Shown: positions 26,522 through 35,423 of the stretch, piece by piece | Layout of the letters: each line of letters begins with the position of its first letter | How positions within the stretch are numbered: the stretch's first letter is position 1 | From: CAZKNF01 sp964554105 | GTDB taxonomy: Bacteria > Bacteroidota > Rhodothermia > Rhodothermales > VXPQ01 | Reading direction: 5' to 3' | Assembly: GCA_964554105.1 (NCBI GenBank) | Contig: CAZKNF010000015.1 | Coordinates: 1 to 58,733 of the forward strand | DNA: 58,733 nt | The notes under the pieces: model-generated | What the model was told of the DNA's origin: nothing | What the model saw: only the letters and a program-made list of their open reading frames with translations | Database searches by the model: none | Made by a program: the position numbers and the translations under genes

Positions 26522-27718
26522 TCATGGATGTGTTATGATGTACCCGTCCGTAGGAGCTGCCCGCACGGTGGCCCCTACGGCGCTTCCGATGACGTCCAGA
26601 ATGTCTCCCAGCGCCTGATTCTGCTCAAAAGTGCCGGTGACTTGTTCGCCGGCAAGCGAATCGTCCACTGTAATGGGGACGTCGAAATGCCCGCTCAGTC
26701 GTTCGGTGATCTCGCCCAAAGGAGTTGAATGAAAGACGAAGAGACCGGTCCACGCGAGTCGTTCAGACACATTTACTTCGATTGGCTGGATGGGCGACCC
26801 GTCCGCAGCAACGCGGCTCATCTGACCGGGCTCAAGCAGCACGAAAGCAGTGAGGTTGTCCGCCGACGAGAGGGTCAGACGTCCGTCCGTGAGAACGACC
26901 TCCGTGACGTGCCCGTTGGCATCGACACCGAACGTCGTGCCGAGAACGGTCACACGGGCGTTGGGCGTTTTTACAATGAAGCCGCGTTCTTCACGGGCGA
27001 TCTCAAAGTATCCTTTCCCTTCCAGGCTGGCCTGCCGGATGAACAGGGAAGCTGATTTCGGATCGACGTAGGACAGTCTTGACGATCCGAGCAGGCGGAC
27101 CTGAGAACCCGGGGTGAGTTCGACGACACGCGTCTCCCCTTCCGCCGTTGCGACGGTAATCATTCCGCTGTCGCGCTGGACGAGCTGGACGAGCACGAAC
27201 ACAAATGCGGCAAGCGACAGGGCAAGGGCCGCTCGAACTCCCCAACGAGCGGCGGAGCTAGGAGTACGGCGTCTTGGCGCTCGTGCAATTCGGCGTTCAG
27301 GTGAGAGATCGTCGGCGGCTCCTGCGCCAACCTTAGCGTCCCACATCTCCGAAAACACGTCCGCCGAGTCGGCAATATCTTCTGCCACCAACTTGAGCGA
27401 GCGAGCAGCGTTCACGGCACTCTCGAACTGATCGGCAGCGTCTTCGGCACGCGCACGTTCAGCGGAGGTCAAGTGATCAGTATGGCCCCCGTTGTGGAGA
27501 GCAGACAAGATGAAGACGTGCGGATCACCGATTCGATCGTCCAGGTTCTGCCGAGCCGTCTTCTGCAGGCGCAGCCAATGACGATACGCTGCATGGAGCT
27601 CCGGGTCAGAAGCCAGCAACGTTCGCATCTGGTCCACCTGATCCGTCGAGAGCTCCTCCTCGCGGTCCGACAGAGAGATGATGTGATCGATCAGTTTATC
27701 CATTGTATCCGCCGGCAT
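26522..27718 (-). CDS. FecR-type transmembrane anti-sigma factor
   Basis: About 398 residues. A cytoplasmic N-terminal region of 150 residues (MDKLIDHIISLSDREEELS...) leads to one transmembrane helix (RAALALSLAAFVFVLVQLV) and a periplasmic part with the FecR signature: TAEGETRVVELTPGSQVRLLGSSRLSY, GKGYFEIAREERGFIVKTPNARVTVLGTTF and a C-terminal STN-like segment containing FDVPITVDDSLAGEQVTGTF. It would hold the ECF sigma factor at the membrane until the receptor binds its ligand. Starts at 27718 (MPADT) and 27703 (MDKLI, with a GGCGGA-like site 4 nt upstream) are both plausible; the frame opening at 27763 is less likely. Confidence 0.92.
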   Translation of the reverse strand: MPADTMDKLIDHIISLSDREEELSTDQVDQMRTLLASDPELHAAYRHWLRLQKTARQNLDDRIGDPHVFILSALHNGGHTDHLTSAERARAEDAADQFESAVNAARSLKLVAEDIADSADVFSEMWDAKVGAGAADDLSPERRIARAPRRRTPSSAARWGVRAALALSLAAFVFVLVQLVQRDSGMITVATAEGETRVVELTPGSQVRLLGSSRLSYVDPKSASLFIRQASLEGKGYFEIAREERGFIVKTPNARVTVLGTTFGVDANGHVTEVVLTDGRLTLSSADNLTAFVLLEPGQMSRVAADGSPIQPIEVNVSERLAWTGLFVFHSTPLGEITERLSGHFDVPITVDDSLAGEQVTGTFEQNQALGDILDVIGSAVGATVRAAPTDGYIITHP

Positions 27719-27820
27719 GGGCCCGCGGTATTTTTTCAGATTCGATTGGTAAAGCCGCAACACTCGACGCCAAGGTAACGGCTCGAGCCGTGTTTGCCGG
27801 AGAATTCATACGGCCGTAGC

Positions 27821-28357
27821 CTACGCATCCGGTGCCCGCAGAACGGCGCGCATCTTTTCAAAAGCCCGCTTTACCTGCATTTTGACGGCGGCCTCGGTGG
27901 TATCGAGTTTCTGGGCAATTTCCCCATAGCGGTACCCGAACTGACGCAATTCCATGATTGTTCGAGCCTTTTCCGAGAGCGCCTCCAGCGCACGCTCGGC
28001 ATCGATTCCTGCGCCCTCGTCGCTGTGGTCGTTTGCTCGATCCGCACGATAGTCGGAATCGAAGAGATACTCCTTCGCGCTGTACCGGCCGCGATAGTAG
28101 TCCTGAAGCTCATAGATCGCCGCCTTCATGGTAAACGACTTCAGGCGACCCGAGTCGTTAAGATCCGGCAATCCGCGGTGGAGGCGGACCAACGTATTCT
28201 GGATCAGATCATCGACATCGACCCGCGGCCCTATTCGCGCGATGAAGAACGACCGGAGCATCGGTTCGATGCGAGAGAGAAGGGTCGTGAACGCATCTTC
28301 GTCGCCCGACCGGGCTTTTTCGACCAGCTCTTTATCGAGGCGTCGCTGCGCAGTCAT
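27821..28357 (-). CDS. ECF-type RNA polymerase sigma factor
   Basis: A 178-residue sigma-70 family protein. Region 2 lies at about 10-90 with DVDDLIQNTLVRLHRGL and FTMKAAIYELQDYYRGR; region 4 at about 125-172 with ELRQFGYRYGEIAQKLDTTEAAVKMQVKRAFEKMR as the helix-turn-helix. It lies upstream of and in line with fecR, the STN receptor and DUF4249, the standard order of cell-surface signalling operons. It probably drives this operon and perhaps the GH9 gene region, which is inference. Confidence 0.92.
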   Translation of the reverse strand: MTAQRRLDKELVEKARSGDEDAFTTLLSRIEPMLRSFFIARIGPRVDVDDLIQNTLVRLHRGLPDLNDSGRLKSFTMKAAIYELQDYYRGRYSAKEYLFDSDYRADRANDHSDEGAGIDAERALEALSEKARTIMELRQFGYRYGEIAQKLDTTEAAVKMQVKRAFEKMRAVLRAPDA

Positions 28358-28419
28358 GAAGGATGGTGAGGTTCGCGTTCAGCGGACCGGCGTCTTGCTA
28401 AAGAGCCGCAGTGCAACCC

Positions 28420-30150
28420 TTACGCCACCTTCACCTGTCGGTTCGCTACAGTCTCCGAGGGCAAAATGATCGAAAACGTAGAGCCGTCGCCGCGGCGGCT
28501 CTCGACGGATATGCGGCAACCCATCAGATCGACGAGTCGCTTGACGATGGCGAGTCCGAGCCCGCTGCCCTCATGATCACGGTCGAGTCCGTGAGATTCC
28601 TGTTTGAACTCTTCGAAAATCGACGGCATGAAGTCGTCGCTGACGCCTACGCCGGTGTCGCGGATTTCAATCCGAATGTCGGATGCGTGCCGATCAACGA
28701 CGACGCTGATCTCGCCTGCATCCGTGAACTTTATGGCATTGTCGAGGAGATGACGAAGGACGCGGCGCAGACAGGAGGCATCGAGGCGCGAAAGCGCATC
28801 GGGACAGCGATCATCCACAATCACGTTGAGACCCTTCTTCTCAGCCTGCATCTGCATCGATGACACGACGGCGTGCAGCTCCTCCTTTACGTCGATGAGA
28901 TGGGACTGAACGCTGCGCGTATTCGCCTCCAGGAGGGCCAACTCCAGCACGGAATCGAGCGTCCTGTGCAGGCGCCGTCCGCTCACCTCGATCAACTTCA
29001 CCACCTCGCGCTGGTCTTCCGGAACTTCATCATTGAGAACGCTCGTCCATCCGAGAATGCTGCTGAGCGGCGTTCGAATCTCGTGGCTCATATTCGCCAG
29101 GAGCGTCGACTTGAACCGGGCGATCTCTTCCGCATTCTCTTTCGCGGCAACGAGCCGCTTCTCGTACTCTTTTCGGGAGCTGATGTCGTGGACCACCACG
29201 CTTAGAACGTCGCGATCGGTATACCGAATCCGGTTCATACGCAGTTCGGCAAAGAAGACGGTTCCGTCTGCGCGACGCAGCATTCGTTCGTCAACCTGCG
29301 CGTGACCGGCTCGAAACGGTTGGCCGGGAGACTCTGCCGCAAAATGGGGATGGGAGACGAGCAAGTTTGCCATCGTCTTGCCCTTGAGCTCGGAAAGCGT
29401 TCTTCCGATCATCCTGCAGAAAGCGGGATTCGCGTAGAGAAACGTCAGCGTCTCTGCATCCAAAAGATAGATCCCGTCGGAAGCCTGCTGAACCACCGCG
29501 TGATATCGCTCTTCACTTGCGTGATACTGCTTTTCCGCGTCGAGACGGGCAGCGGCCACGAACAGCGTTACGAGAGAGATGCAGATGAGAGACGAAACGA
29601 AGAAGGCAGGCGCTATACCCGGTCCGGCGTACAATACGCAGGCGATCGACGCCCACGAGACGGTTACTCCAAAAAACTTCACGAGCGGTCCAATCGTGCG
29701 AAGCGTAACACTGTATCCGACTCCGAGTCCCGGAAGGATGAAGAGCAGACCCACAGCATAGTTCGGAAGGAATTCGTTCAGCACGGAGAGCGTGATGAAC
29801 CAGATCGCCGTCAAGTAGCAGAGTACCCGGAGTGCGACGTTGAAATGACGTCGGATTCGTTCACTGCGATAGGAAGCTGCGATTCCGCAGAGTGCGGTAA
29901 CGGCGAGCAGCAGCTGAAGCCAGAAAGCCAAGCTTTCGCTGCTCTCCATGATCTTGTAGACGGCGCTGAACGTCAGCAGCAGGACCACCATCAACAGCGA
30001 AACGAGCCGCGTCAGCTGGATGTCTTCGCCCGGTTCTTCGTGCGTCCGATCTCGCCGCCGTATCGGAGAATGCCGCCTGGAAAGGGTTCGACCGTGAAGT
30101 GCGTATCTGCCTGCGTGACTGACAGTCGACGAGCTGTAGCTGTCGGGCAT
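28420..30150 (-). CDS. PAS-domain membrane histidine kinase
   Basis: A 576-residue sensor kinase. Six or so transmembrane helices (about 45-200) form the sensor, followed by a PAS domain (about 212-330, GIYLLDAETLTFLYANPAF and VVVHDISSRKEYE), a HisKA dimerisation domain with phospho-acceptor His356 in ANMSHEIRTPL, and a HATPase_c domain with N-box DNAIKF, G1 DTGVGVS and G2 GSGLGLAIVKRL. There is no receiver domain in the protein and no response regulator gene beside it, so it is an orphan kinase here. It lies upstream of the sigma factor on the same strand, separated by about 60 bp. Confidence 0.92.
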   Translation of the reverse strand: MPDSYSSSTVSHAGRYALHGRTLSRRHSPIRRRDRTHEEPGEDIQLTRLVSLLMVVLLLTFSAVYKIMESSESLAFWLQLLLAVTALCGIAASYRSERIRRHFNVALRVLCYLTAIWFITLSVLNEFLPNYAVGLLFILPGLGVGYSVTLRTIGPLVKFFGVTVSWASIACVLYAGPGIAPAFFVSSLICISLVTLFVAAARLDAEKQYHASEERYHAVVQQASDGIYLLDAETLTFLYANPAFCRMIGRTLSELKGKTMANLLVSHPHFAAESPGQPFRAGHAQVDERMLRRADGTVFFAELRMNRIRYTDRDVLSVVVHDISSRKEYEKRLVAAKENAEEIARFKSTLLANMSHEIRTPLSSILGWTSVLNDEVPEDQREVVKLIEVSGRRLHRTLDSVLELALLEANTRSVQSHLIDVKEELHAVVSSMQMQAEKKGLNVIVDDRCPDALSRLDASCLRRVLRHLLDNAIKFTDAGEISVVVDRHASDIRIEIRDTGVGVSDDFMPSIFEEFKQESHGLDRDHEGSGLGLAIVKRLVDLMGCRISVESRRGDGSTFSIILPSETVANRQVKVA

Positions 30151-30676
30151 GGTGGATCAGGTGATTTTCAATGCCAAGTGTGGGCCGCTGTTTATGCGGA
30201 CGGTGAACTCACGCAGCATCCGTACGAACGCAACAAGCTTCGTACCAGCCTACTCCCCTCCCGACCGACCCATGCCGATCCACATATACTCTGAGACAAT
30301 GTATCTTCCCAACTTGATTAAGGCAAGCCTTTGCTAAGTAGGTACTTGCTCCTGATGTACGCAGGGCCGATTGCTCAACCCGAAAAAATTTATCCACACT
30401 GCTGCGGTATACGTGGATAACTCGGGAGGTTCGCAGACCGTTCTAGAAGGAGGAAAGTCTTTCAACGTGTACGCCAAGTGCGCCCGTTACATGAGCGGAT
30501 CGGCTCGCCCGTATTAGAGCATGCCTCCCGAGGCATTTGAAGGCCGAGCTGCTAGTGCCGGACCAATCGACCCGCAAGCCCATATAATAGAGTAGGGAAA
30601 CCGGTCGAGAGCGGCCGAAATTCCGACCCACCGCCACGTTGCACAGCCCACCAGTTTCACGAGCCACCACGATAGG
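30151..30676. other. gene-free intergenic region (about 525 bp)
   Basis: This divergent region between the histidine kinase and a small acidic protein gene contains no credible coding frame: the longest one (minus strand 30443-30670) has no family features. It holds an inverted pair of DnaA-box-like sites at 30390-30420 preceded by an A/T run, and a small perfect hairpin at 30530-30545. It must also contain promoters for both flanking genes. Nothing else was identified. Confidence 0.6.
30390..30420. promoter_or_regulatory. inverted pair of DnaA-box-like 9-mers
   Basis: TTATCCACA at 30390-30398 is a perfect DnaA-box consensus. The opposite strand at 30420-30412 reads TTATCCACG, matching 8 of 9 positions. 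The two are separated by 13 bp and preceded by AAAAAATT. This could be a DnaA-regulated promoter or titration site, or part of an origin, but no dnaA, dnaN or rpmH gene is close by. Confidence 0.5.
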
Positions 30677-30949
30677 ATGAGTCTCTACGATCTCCGGAAC
30701 GCGACACTTGAAGACGTCGAAGGAGAAGGCTTTTGCTTCTCAAAAAAGACGGTCTTCGGAAAACAGTATTACGGTGTATTCTTTGGCGAGGATATTGCCG
30801 ATCTCGAAGAAGAAGACGACCTGACGTTCAGCGGAATCTTATACGACCGCAGTCGCGAGAAGAAAAAAACGTTTTCTGTCGAGGTCACCAGCGTCACGCC
30901 GACGCCGGCCGGCGACCGTGCTGATTTCGTCGCGACGGAGAAGCCGTAG
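30677..30949 (+). CDS. small acidic protein of unknown function
   Basis: A 90-residue cytoplasmic protein starting MSLYDLRNATLEDVEGEGFCF. It has a predicted beta-rich core (KTVFGKQYYGVFFGEDIADLEEEDD followed by LTFSGILYDRS, shortened in description) and ends near DFVATEKP. I do not recognise the family. Amino-acid composition and codon use look like its neighbours, supporting a real gene. Its stop at 30949 is 4 bp from the converging asparaginase-like gene, with a shared inverted repeat. Confidence 0.6.
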   Translation: MSLYDLRNATLEDVEGEGFCFSKKTVFGKQYYGVFFGEDIADLEEEDDLTFSGILYDRSREKKKTFSVEVTSVTPTPAGDRADFVATEKP

Positions 30950-30967
30950 GCTTTAATCCACGGCTTC
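30940..30967. terminator. weak inverted repeat between convergent genes
   Basis: An 8-bp perfect stem (30940-30947 with 30960-30967) with a 12-nt loop spans the ends of the small acidic protein gene and the asparaginase-like gene. There is no T run after it in either direction, so it is at best a weak or rho-assisted terminator. Confidence 0.3.
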
Positions 30968-31438
30968 GAACTGATTCCGGACGCGGTTTTTCCGCACGTG
31001 TCCAGCGGCAAAAATCTGGCCATTCATCGTGATGTAGGCACCCGGCTCAAGCGTCTGGACTGCTGCCATCGCGAACCCGATATTGAATTCGGCGTCGCTG
31101 TTTTTGAATCGAGCGGGGCTTAGCGAGCCCACCAGCACGATGGTCTTCTGTGAGACCGTCTCTAAAGCGCGCGCCGTATCCACCATTGTGTCGGTGCCGT
31201 GCGTGAGCAGAATCCTATCGCTCGGCTCCTCCACGACGCGTTCGACGATGAAGGCGCGGTCGTTGTCGGTAAAGTCGAGGCTGTCCTTTCGCAGCAGCGT
31301 TTCGACGGAGTAGTGTACGTTCACGTTAGCGAAGCGAAGAATATCGATGATCTGAGGATCCCCTACCTCGTACTCGCTGTTGGCGTCGAAATACGTTTTG
31401 TCGATCGTTCCACCCGTCGTGAATATTTTGACTTGCAT
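30953..31438 (-). CDS. single-domain asparaginase-like protein
   Basis: A 161-residue protein equal to the N-terminal domain only of type I/II L-asparaginases. The two catalytic threonine motifs are present: TTGGTID (residues 7-13) and LLTHGTDTMVDTA (about 78-90), as well as KTIVLVGSLSPAR. Full asparaginases are about 330 residues; the C-terminal domain that completes the active site in the dimer is absent, although short proteins like this recur across bacteria as 'asparaginase domain-containing'. It lies 64 bp after hutG on the same strand and may be cotranscribed with the hut genes. Amidase activity on an N-substituted substrate is possible but unproven. Confidence 0.8.
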   Translation of the reverse strand: MQVKIFTTGGTIDKTYFDANSEYEVGDPQIIDILRFANVNVHYSVETLLRKDSLDFTDNDRAFIVERVVEEPSDRILLTHGTDTMVDTARALETVSQKTIVLVGSLSPARFKNSDAEFNIGFAMAAVQTLEPGAYITMNGQIFAAGHVRKNRVRNQFEAVD

Positions 31439-31502
31439 GGAGTCGTGGCAGCGTTAATCGAGTGCTCGCTCATACCGGCGCGTTGCGCGGAATCTAACAG
31501 GA

Positions 31503-32462
31503 TTAACGATCCCGGCGCACCTCGCGTTCACTGAGGCCGCGAAGGAACGTCCATACGGTAAGCGCCGCAAGCCGCGCGGTGCGGCCATCCACATCAAATC
31601 GGGGATTCAGCTCCACGATGTCCATCGAGGCGACCGCAGGATGGCGGCCCGCCTCGAAGGCGGCGTGCAGCCAGGTGGTCACATCCATACCACCGGTCGC
31701 CGGCGCGCTCACACCCGGGGCATGAGCCTGATCCACAGCGTCGAGATCGAACGACACCATCGCAGGACCCTCGAGATCCCTGTATAGCTCACTCACGACC
31801 GACCCGGATAGATCCGATCGCCAGTGCACAGTGCCGTCTCGCTCCAGGATCCAATCGACGTGCGCCCGGCTGACCTGATGCGGCAGAAGCCCGGCTACTG
31901 TGTATCGGATGCAGCTCCCGGACAGGTGCAGAATCATCTGTCGAAACGGCGACCCGGAATGCGGATGTCCTTCGCTCCATGGCCGCACGTCCGGGTGTGC
32001 ATCCCAATTCAGCACGGATACGGACCTGCCGGCATAGACATGGCCCAGGAAGTGCCCGAAAGCGGTCTCGTGGCCACCACCGAGAATGATCGGGACGGCG
32101 CCATTTTTCAGCATCGGCGCCACAACCTGTCCGAGCGCTTCCTGGTTGGATTCGAGTCCCTCTTCAAGCACGACGTCACCGATGTCATTGATGCGTTCAA
32201 GGAGCGAGGTGAACCGTCGTGCGGCGGCGGCATCCGGCGTGAACCTGTAGAACTGTTCTCGAATAGCCTGTGGTGCGGCAGCGGCACCCTCGCGCCCACC
32301 GTTAAGCGTTACCCCTGCATCCGATGGAAATCCGACGAGTACGCATGAAGCGTCGCCGGAGACGATGTCTTTGGTGAGAAGATGACCGACGCGCAAATCG
32401 TCGCCGTTGCGGTCAGGCAAATCGATTTGAGGCGGCGATAGCCGGGGAAGTCGTTGGGGCAT
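31503..32462 (-). CDS. hutG: formimidoylglutamase
   Basis: A 319-residue ureohydrolase (arginase fold) that splits N-formimidoyl-L-glutamate to glutamate and formamide. The binuclear-manganese motifs are present: ILGGGHETAFGHFLG, LNWDAHPDVRP and SFDLDAVDQAHAPGVSAPATGG (shortened). The start is set at ATG 32462; GTG 32513 would add 17 residues and cannot be excluded. The frame open to 32798 overlaps hutI and is not used. It is the last hut gene, 122 bp after hutI. Confidence 0.93.
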   Translation of the reverse strand: MPQRLPRLSPPQIDLPDRNGDDLRVGHLLTKDIVSGDASCVLVGFPSDAGVTLNGGREGAAAAPQAIREQFYRFTPDAAAARRFTSLLERINDIGDVVLEEGLESNQEALGQVVAPMLKNGAVPIILGGGHETAFGHFLGHVYAGRSVSVLNWDAHPDVRPWSEGHPHSGSPFRQMILHLSGSCIRYTVAGLLPHQVSRAHVDWILERDGTVHWRSDLSGSVVSELYRDLEGPAMVSFDLDAVDQAHAPGVSAPATGGMDVTTWLHAAFEAGRHPAVASMDIVELNPRFDVDGRTARLAALTVWTFLRGLSEREVRRDR

Positions 32463-32584
32463 ATACTTTCCGGTTCGAGGATGGTCTAAAGGGCCGTTGA
32501 TAAATTCCGGCACAGACTCGACATTCTTCAACAGACTCCTAATGGTCCACGACACGGAAAACGCTCCGTGCCGTCTCGGCACAA

Positions 32585-33796
32585 TCACAGGGCGGCGCCG
32601 GCGACATAAACAGCCCGCACGGCGTTCGATCGAAAGTGATAGAGCCAGTGGTTCACCGAGGGCGCATCGACAAGTACGAAGTCCGCGCGCTTGCCGGGTT
32701 CGATGGACCCGATTTCGTCGGCGCGATTCAGTGCTCGAGCAGCATAAATCGTCGTGCCCTTTAGCGCTTCGCTCGGCGTCATCCCGCTCATGGTGCACGC
32801 AAGGGTCATGGCCAGCGGCAAGTGATAACTCGGTGCACTCCCGGGATTGAAATCCGTGGCCACGGCGACCGGCACACCCGCTTCGATGAAGGATCGTGCA
32901 TCGAATGATCCATGGCGAAGATACAACGTCGCAATCGGAAGATGGACGGCGACGACATTTGCCGCGGCCATGGCAGCGATGCCTTGTTCTGACGCGAACT
33001 CGAGGTGATCGGCCGAAGCGGCCCCTACATCGGCAGCGAGTGACGCGCCGCCGCCATCGGTGAGCTGATCGGCGTGCAGCTTGGCCTCAAGGCCATGTGT
33101 GAGGCCGGACTCGAGCACCGTCCTCGCCTCGTCTCTCGTGAACGCCCCTGACTCAAGGAATACGTCACAAAAATCGGCGAGATTTTCGGAGGCTACCGCC
33201 GGAATCATCTCACGGCATACAAGCTCCACGTAGTCCGCGCGTCGATCGCGATACTCCGGCGGCAGGGCGTGAGCGCCGAGCAGCGTCGGCACGATTTCCA
33301 CCGGCAATTCCTGGGCGAGCCTGCGATAACCGCGAAGCAACTTCAATTCCTCCTCGGTCGACAGGCCGTACCCGCTCTTACACTCGATCGTCGTCACGCC
33401 AAGCTCCATCATCTCCCGCGCGAAGGCCGTCATCCGCTCGATGAGAGCCTCTTCAGATACCGTTCGCGTCGCTTTGACCGTGCTCAGAATGCCGCCCCCC
33501 TCCGCCGCTATCTCCTGGTAGGTCGCACCTCGGGAACGACGCTCGAACTCATCCGCCCGCCATCCACCGAACGCCAGATGGGTGTGACAGTCGATGAGGC
33601 CGGGCACGACGAGTGCGCCGCCGGCATCTATCGTTTCGCCTGCATCGTGGTCCGCCGAAAGATCCCGCTTCGGTCCGACCCACGTTATCCGGTCGGCTTC
33701 CCAGACGAGAGCCGCATTCGCAACTGCGTGGACGTCCCCCTGTCCGCCGCCGTCGCGGCAGGTCAACAGTTCCCTGATATTGGTCAGAACCGGCAC
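32585..33796 (-). CDS. hutI: imidazolonepropionase
   Basis: A 403-residue metal-dependent amidohydrolase hydrolysing 4-imidazolone-5-propionate to N-formimidoyl-glutamate. Visible are the metal-binding CHTHLAFGGWR after VVPGLID, the substrate-contact RSRGATYQEI, ECKSGYGLSTEEELK, KLHADQLTDGGGASLA and the late ATDFNPGSAPS. It lies between hutH (45 bp upstream) and hutG, in the same direction, consistent with a hutUHIG operon. Confidence 0.96.
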   Translation of the reverse strand: MPVLTNIRELLTCRDGGGQGDVHAVANAALVWEADRITWVGPKRDLSADHDAGETIDAGGALVVPGLIDCHTHLAFGGWRADEFERRSRGATYQEIAAEGGGILSTVKATRTVSEEALIERMTAFAREMMELGVTTIECKSGYGLSTEEELKLLRGYRRLAQELPVEIVPTLLGAHALPPEYRDRRADYVELVCREMIPAVASENLADFCDVFLESGAFTRDEARTVLESGLTHGLEAKLHADQLTDGGGASLAADVGAASADHLEFASEQGIAAMAAANVVAVHLPIATLYLRHGSFDARSFIEAGVPVAVATDFNPGSAPSYHLPLAMTLACTMSGMTPSEALKGTTIYAARALNRADEIGSIEPGKRADFVLVDAPSVNHWLYHFRSNAVRAVYVAGAAL

Positions 33797-33841
33797 GTTT
33801 AGCGGCGCCTCGTCGCCGATGAACTCGATTAACGGATGCTC

Positions 33842-35359
33842 TTAGCTCAACGGCGAAATGTCACCTGCGAAGGAATGTATCAGTTCGGTGCTCCGGATCA
33901 TCTCCAGGCAGCGCGATAAGTCTCTATTGTAGAAATGATCTTCTTCGCGATGTGGGACGTGTTCGCGAACATACTGATGGGCGACATCGACGCCTCGCCC
34001 CGGCCGAAGCGGCTTTCGGTAATCGAGCGCCTGAGCCGCAGCAAAAAGCTCAATGGCGAGGACGTATTCGGCGTTTCTCAGCACAGACAGCAGTTTCAAT
34101 GCGCTGATGCTTCCCATGCTGACATGGTCCTCTTGTCCGAGGCTCGTCGGAATCGAGTCGACGGACGCCGGATGTGCGAGCACCTTGTTTTCGGAAACGA
34201 GGGCGGCGGCCGTGTACTGCGGGATCATGAACCCCGAGTTGATTCCCGTCTGTTTCATCAGCAGTTTCGGCAGCCCGTCGTGTCCTTCGAGCAGAAGGTA
34301 GGTTCTTCTTTCCGAAATACTGGCCAGCTCGGCCAGCGCCAGTGCGGCGTAATCCAGCGCCAGCGCCACCGGCTGGCCGTGAAAATTGCCCCCTGAAATG
34401 ATGTGGCCGTCCTCGAAGACGAGCGGGTTGTCGGTGGCGGAATTGATCTCCGTCTCGACCACGGTCCGCGCGTGGGCGAGCGCGTCGCGGCTTGCACCGT
34501 GTACCTGCGGCACGCAGCGCAGGCAATAAGGATCCTGCACCTTGCCGCAGTGGCGATGCGATTCGAGAATCTCGCTGTCGGTAAGCAGGCGCCGGATATT
34601 CTCAGCCACTTCAGCTGCGCCGGGATGCGGCCTCACGGCGGCGAGCCGCGCATCGAATGGGGTGAGACTCCCCTGGAGCGCCTCCAGGCTCATCGCCGCC
34701 AGCAGGTCCGCGATCTTTTCGAGGCGCAGCGCCCGTTCGAGAACGAAGGCGCCGTAGGCGCTCATGAGCTGCGTGCCGTTGATCAATGACAGGCCATCTT
34801 TCGGCTGCAATGTTAACGGCTCCAGCCCGTGCTCGGCGAGCACGTCGGCCGCCGGACGTTCACCATCCACCTGCGCGAACGAGCCGAGCCCGATGAGCGG
34901 CAGCGCCATGTGCGCCAGCGGGGCCAGGTCGCCCGAAGCGCCCACGCTGCCGCGGCTCGGGATTACCGGAATGAGGTCGTGCTCATCGAAATAGAGCAGG
35001 CGCTCGAACGTCGGCAGCGACACTCCGGAGTATCCCAGTCCCAGCGAGTGGATCTTCAGGGAGAGCATCAGACGGCTGATTTCGCGCGGTACGGGATCAC
35101 CGACGCCGACGGCGTGACTGAGGATGAGATTGCGTTGAAGCTGCTCGAGGCGATCGTCGCTGATTCGTTCGCGGGCGAGCGCGCCGAACCCCGTGTTGAT
35201 GCCGTAGTACGTCCCGCCGTCCGTAAGCGCACGATCGACGATGGCTCGGGAGCGGCGGACCCGCCCTGGATCACGCCGGTACCCGGCCAGGCTCGCAGCA
35301 AGATCTTCTGTCAGCGAGCCGATGCGGACGCGGATTCCACTACTTGTTTCCGGATGCAT
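33842..35359 (-). CDS. hutH: histidine ammonia-lyase
   Basis: A 505-residue lyase converting histidine to urocanate. The MIO prosthetic group tripeptide Ala-Ser-Gly is at residues 141-143 in GSVGASGDLAPLAHMALPLIG (shortened), with TYYGINTGFGALA near residue 52 and QEDHVSMG in the C-terminal half. The start at ATG 35359 (MHPETSSG) gives the normal length; the frame open to 35443 would overlap hutU and add an unconserved segment. It lies 64 bp downstream of hutU. Confidence 0.97.
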   Translation of the reverse strand: MHPETSSGIRVRIGSLTEDLAASLAGYRRDPGRVRRSRAIVDRALTDGGTYYGINTGFGALARERISDDRLEQLQRNLILSHAVGVGDPVPREISRLMLSLKIHSLGLGYSGVSLPTFERLLYFDEHDLIPVIPSRGSVGASGDLAPLAHMALPLIGLGSFAQVDGERPAADVLAEHGLEPLTLQPKDGLSLINGTQLMSAYGAFVLERALRLEKIADLLAAMSLEALQGSLTPFDARLAAVRPHPGAAEVAENIRRLLTDSEILESHRHCGKVQDPYCLRCVPQVHGASRDALAHARTVVETEINSATDNPLVFEDGHIISGGNFHGQPVALALDYAALALAELASISERRTYLLLEGHDGLPKLLMKQTGINSGFMIPQYTAAALVSENKVLAHPASVDSIPTSLGQEDHVSMGSISALKLLSVLRNAEYVLAIELFAAAQALDYRKPLRPGRGVDVAHQYVREHVPHREEDHFYNRDLSRCLEMIRSTELIHSFAGDISPLS

Positions 35360-35423
35360 TCGGTTTGGAACGAAGAGGTTCGGTGAGGTCGGATATCCGC
35401 CCGCCGGCAAATAGTGGATCTGA

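Noticed and set aside
29302..30294. 330-residue plus-strand frame opposite the histidine kinase
   Set aside because: Low-complexity Arg/Asp/Glu-rich product; the kinase on the other strand has all HisKA and HATPase motifs.
30450..30459. GAGGAAAGTC resembling the P4 element of RNase P RNA
   Set aside because: No matching ACAGAA-type 3' P4 strand, no P1-P3 pairing and no typical flanking structure; chance match.
30443..30670. 75-residue minus-strand frame in the intergenic region
   Set aside because: No ribosome-binding site or domain, and composition unlike neighbours.
32463..32798. N-terminal extension of hutG to give 431 residues
   Set aside because: It overlaps hutI on the same strand with an Arg/Cys-rich unconserved product; the family starts near 32462-32513.
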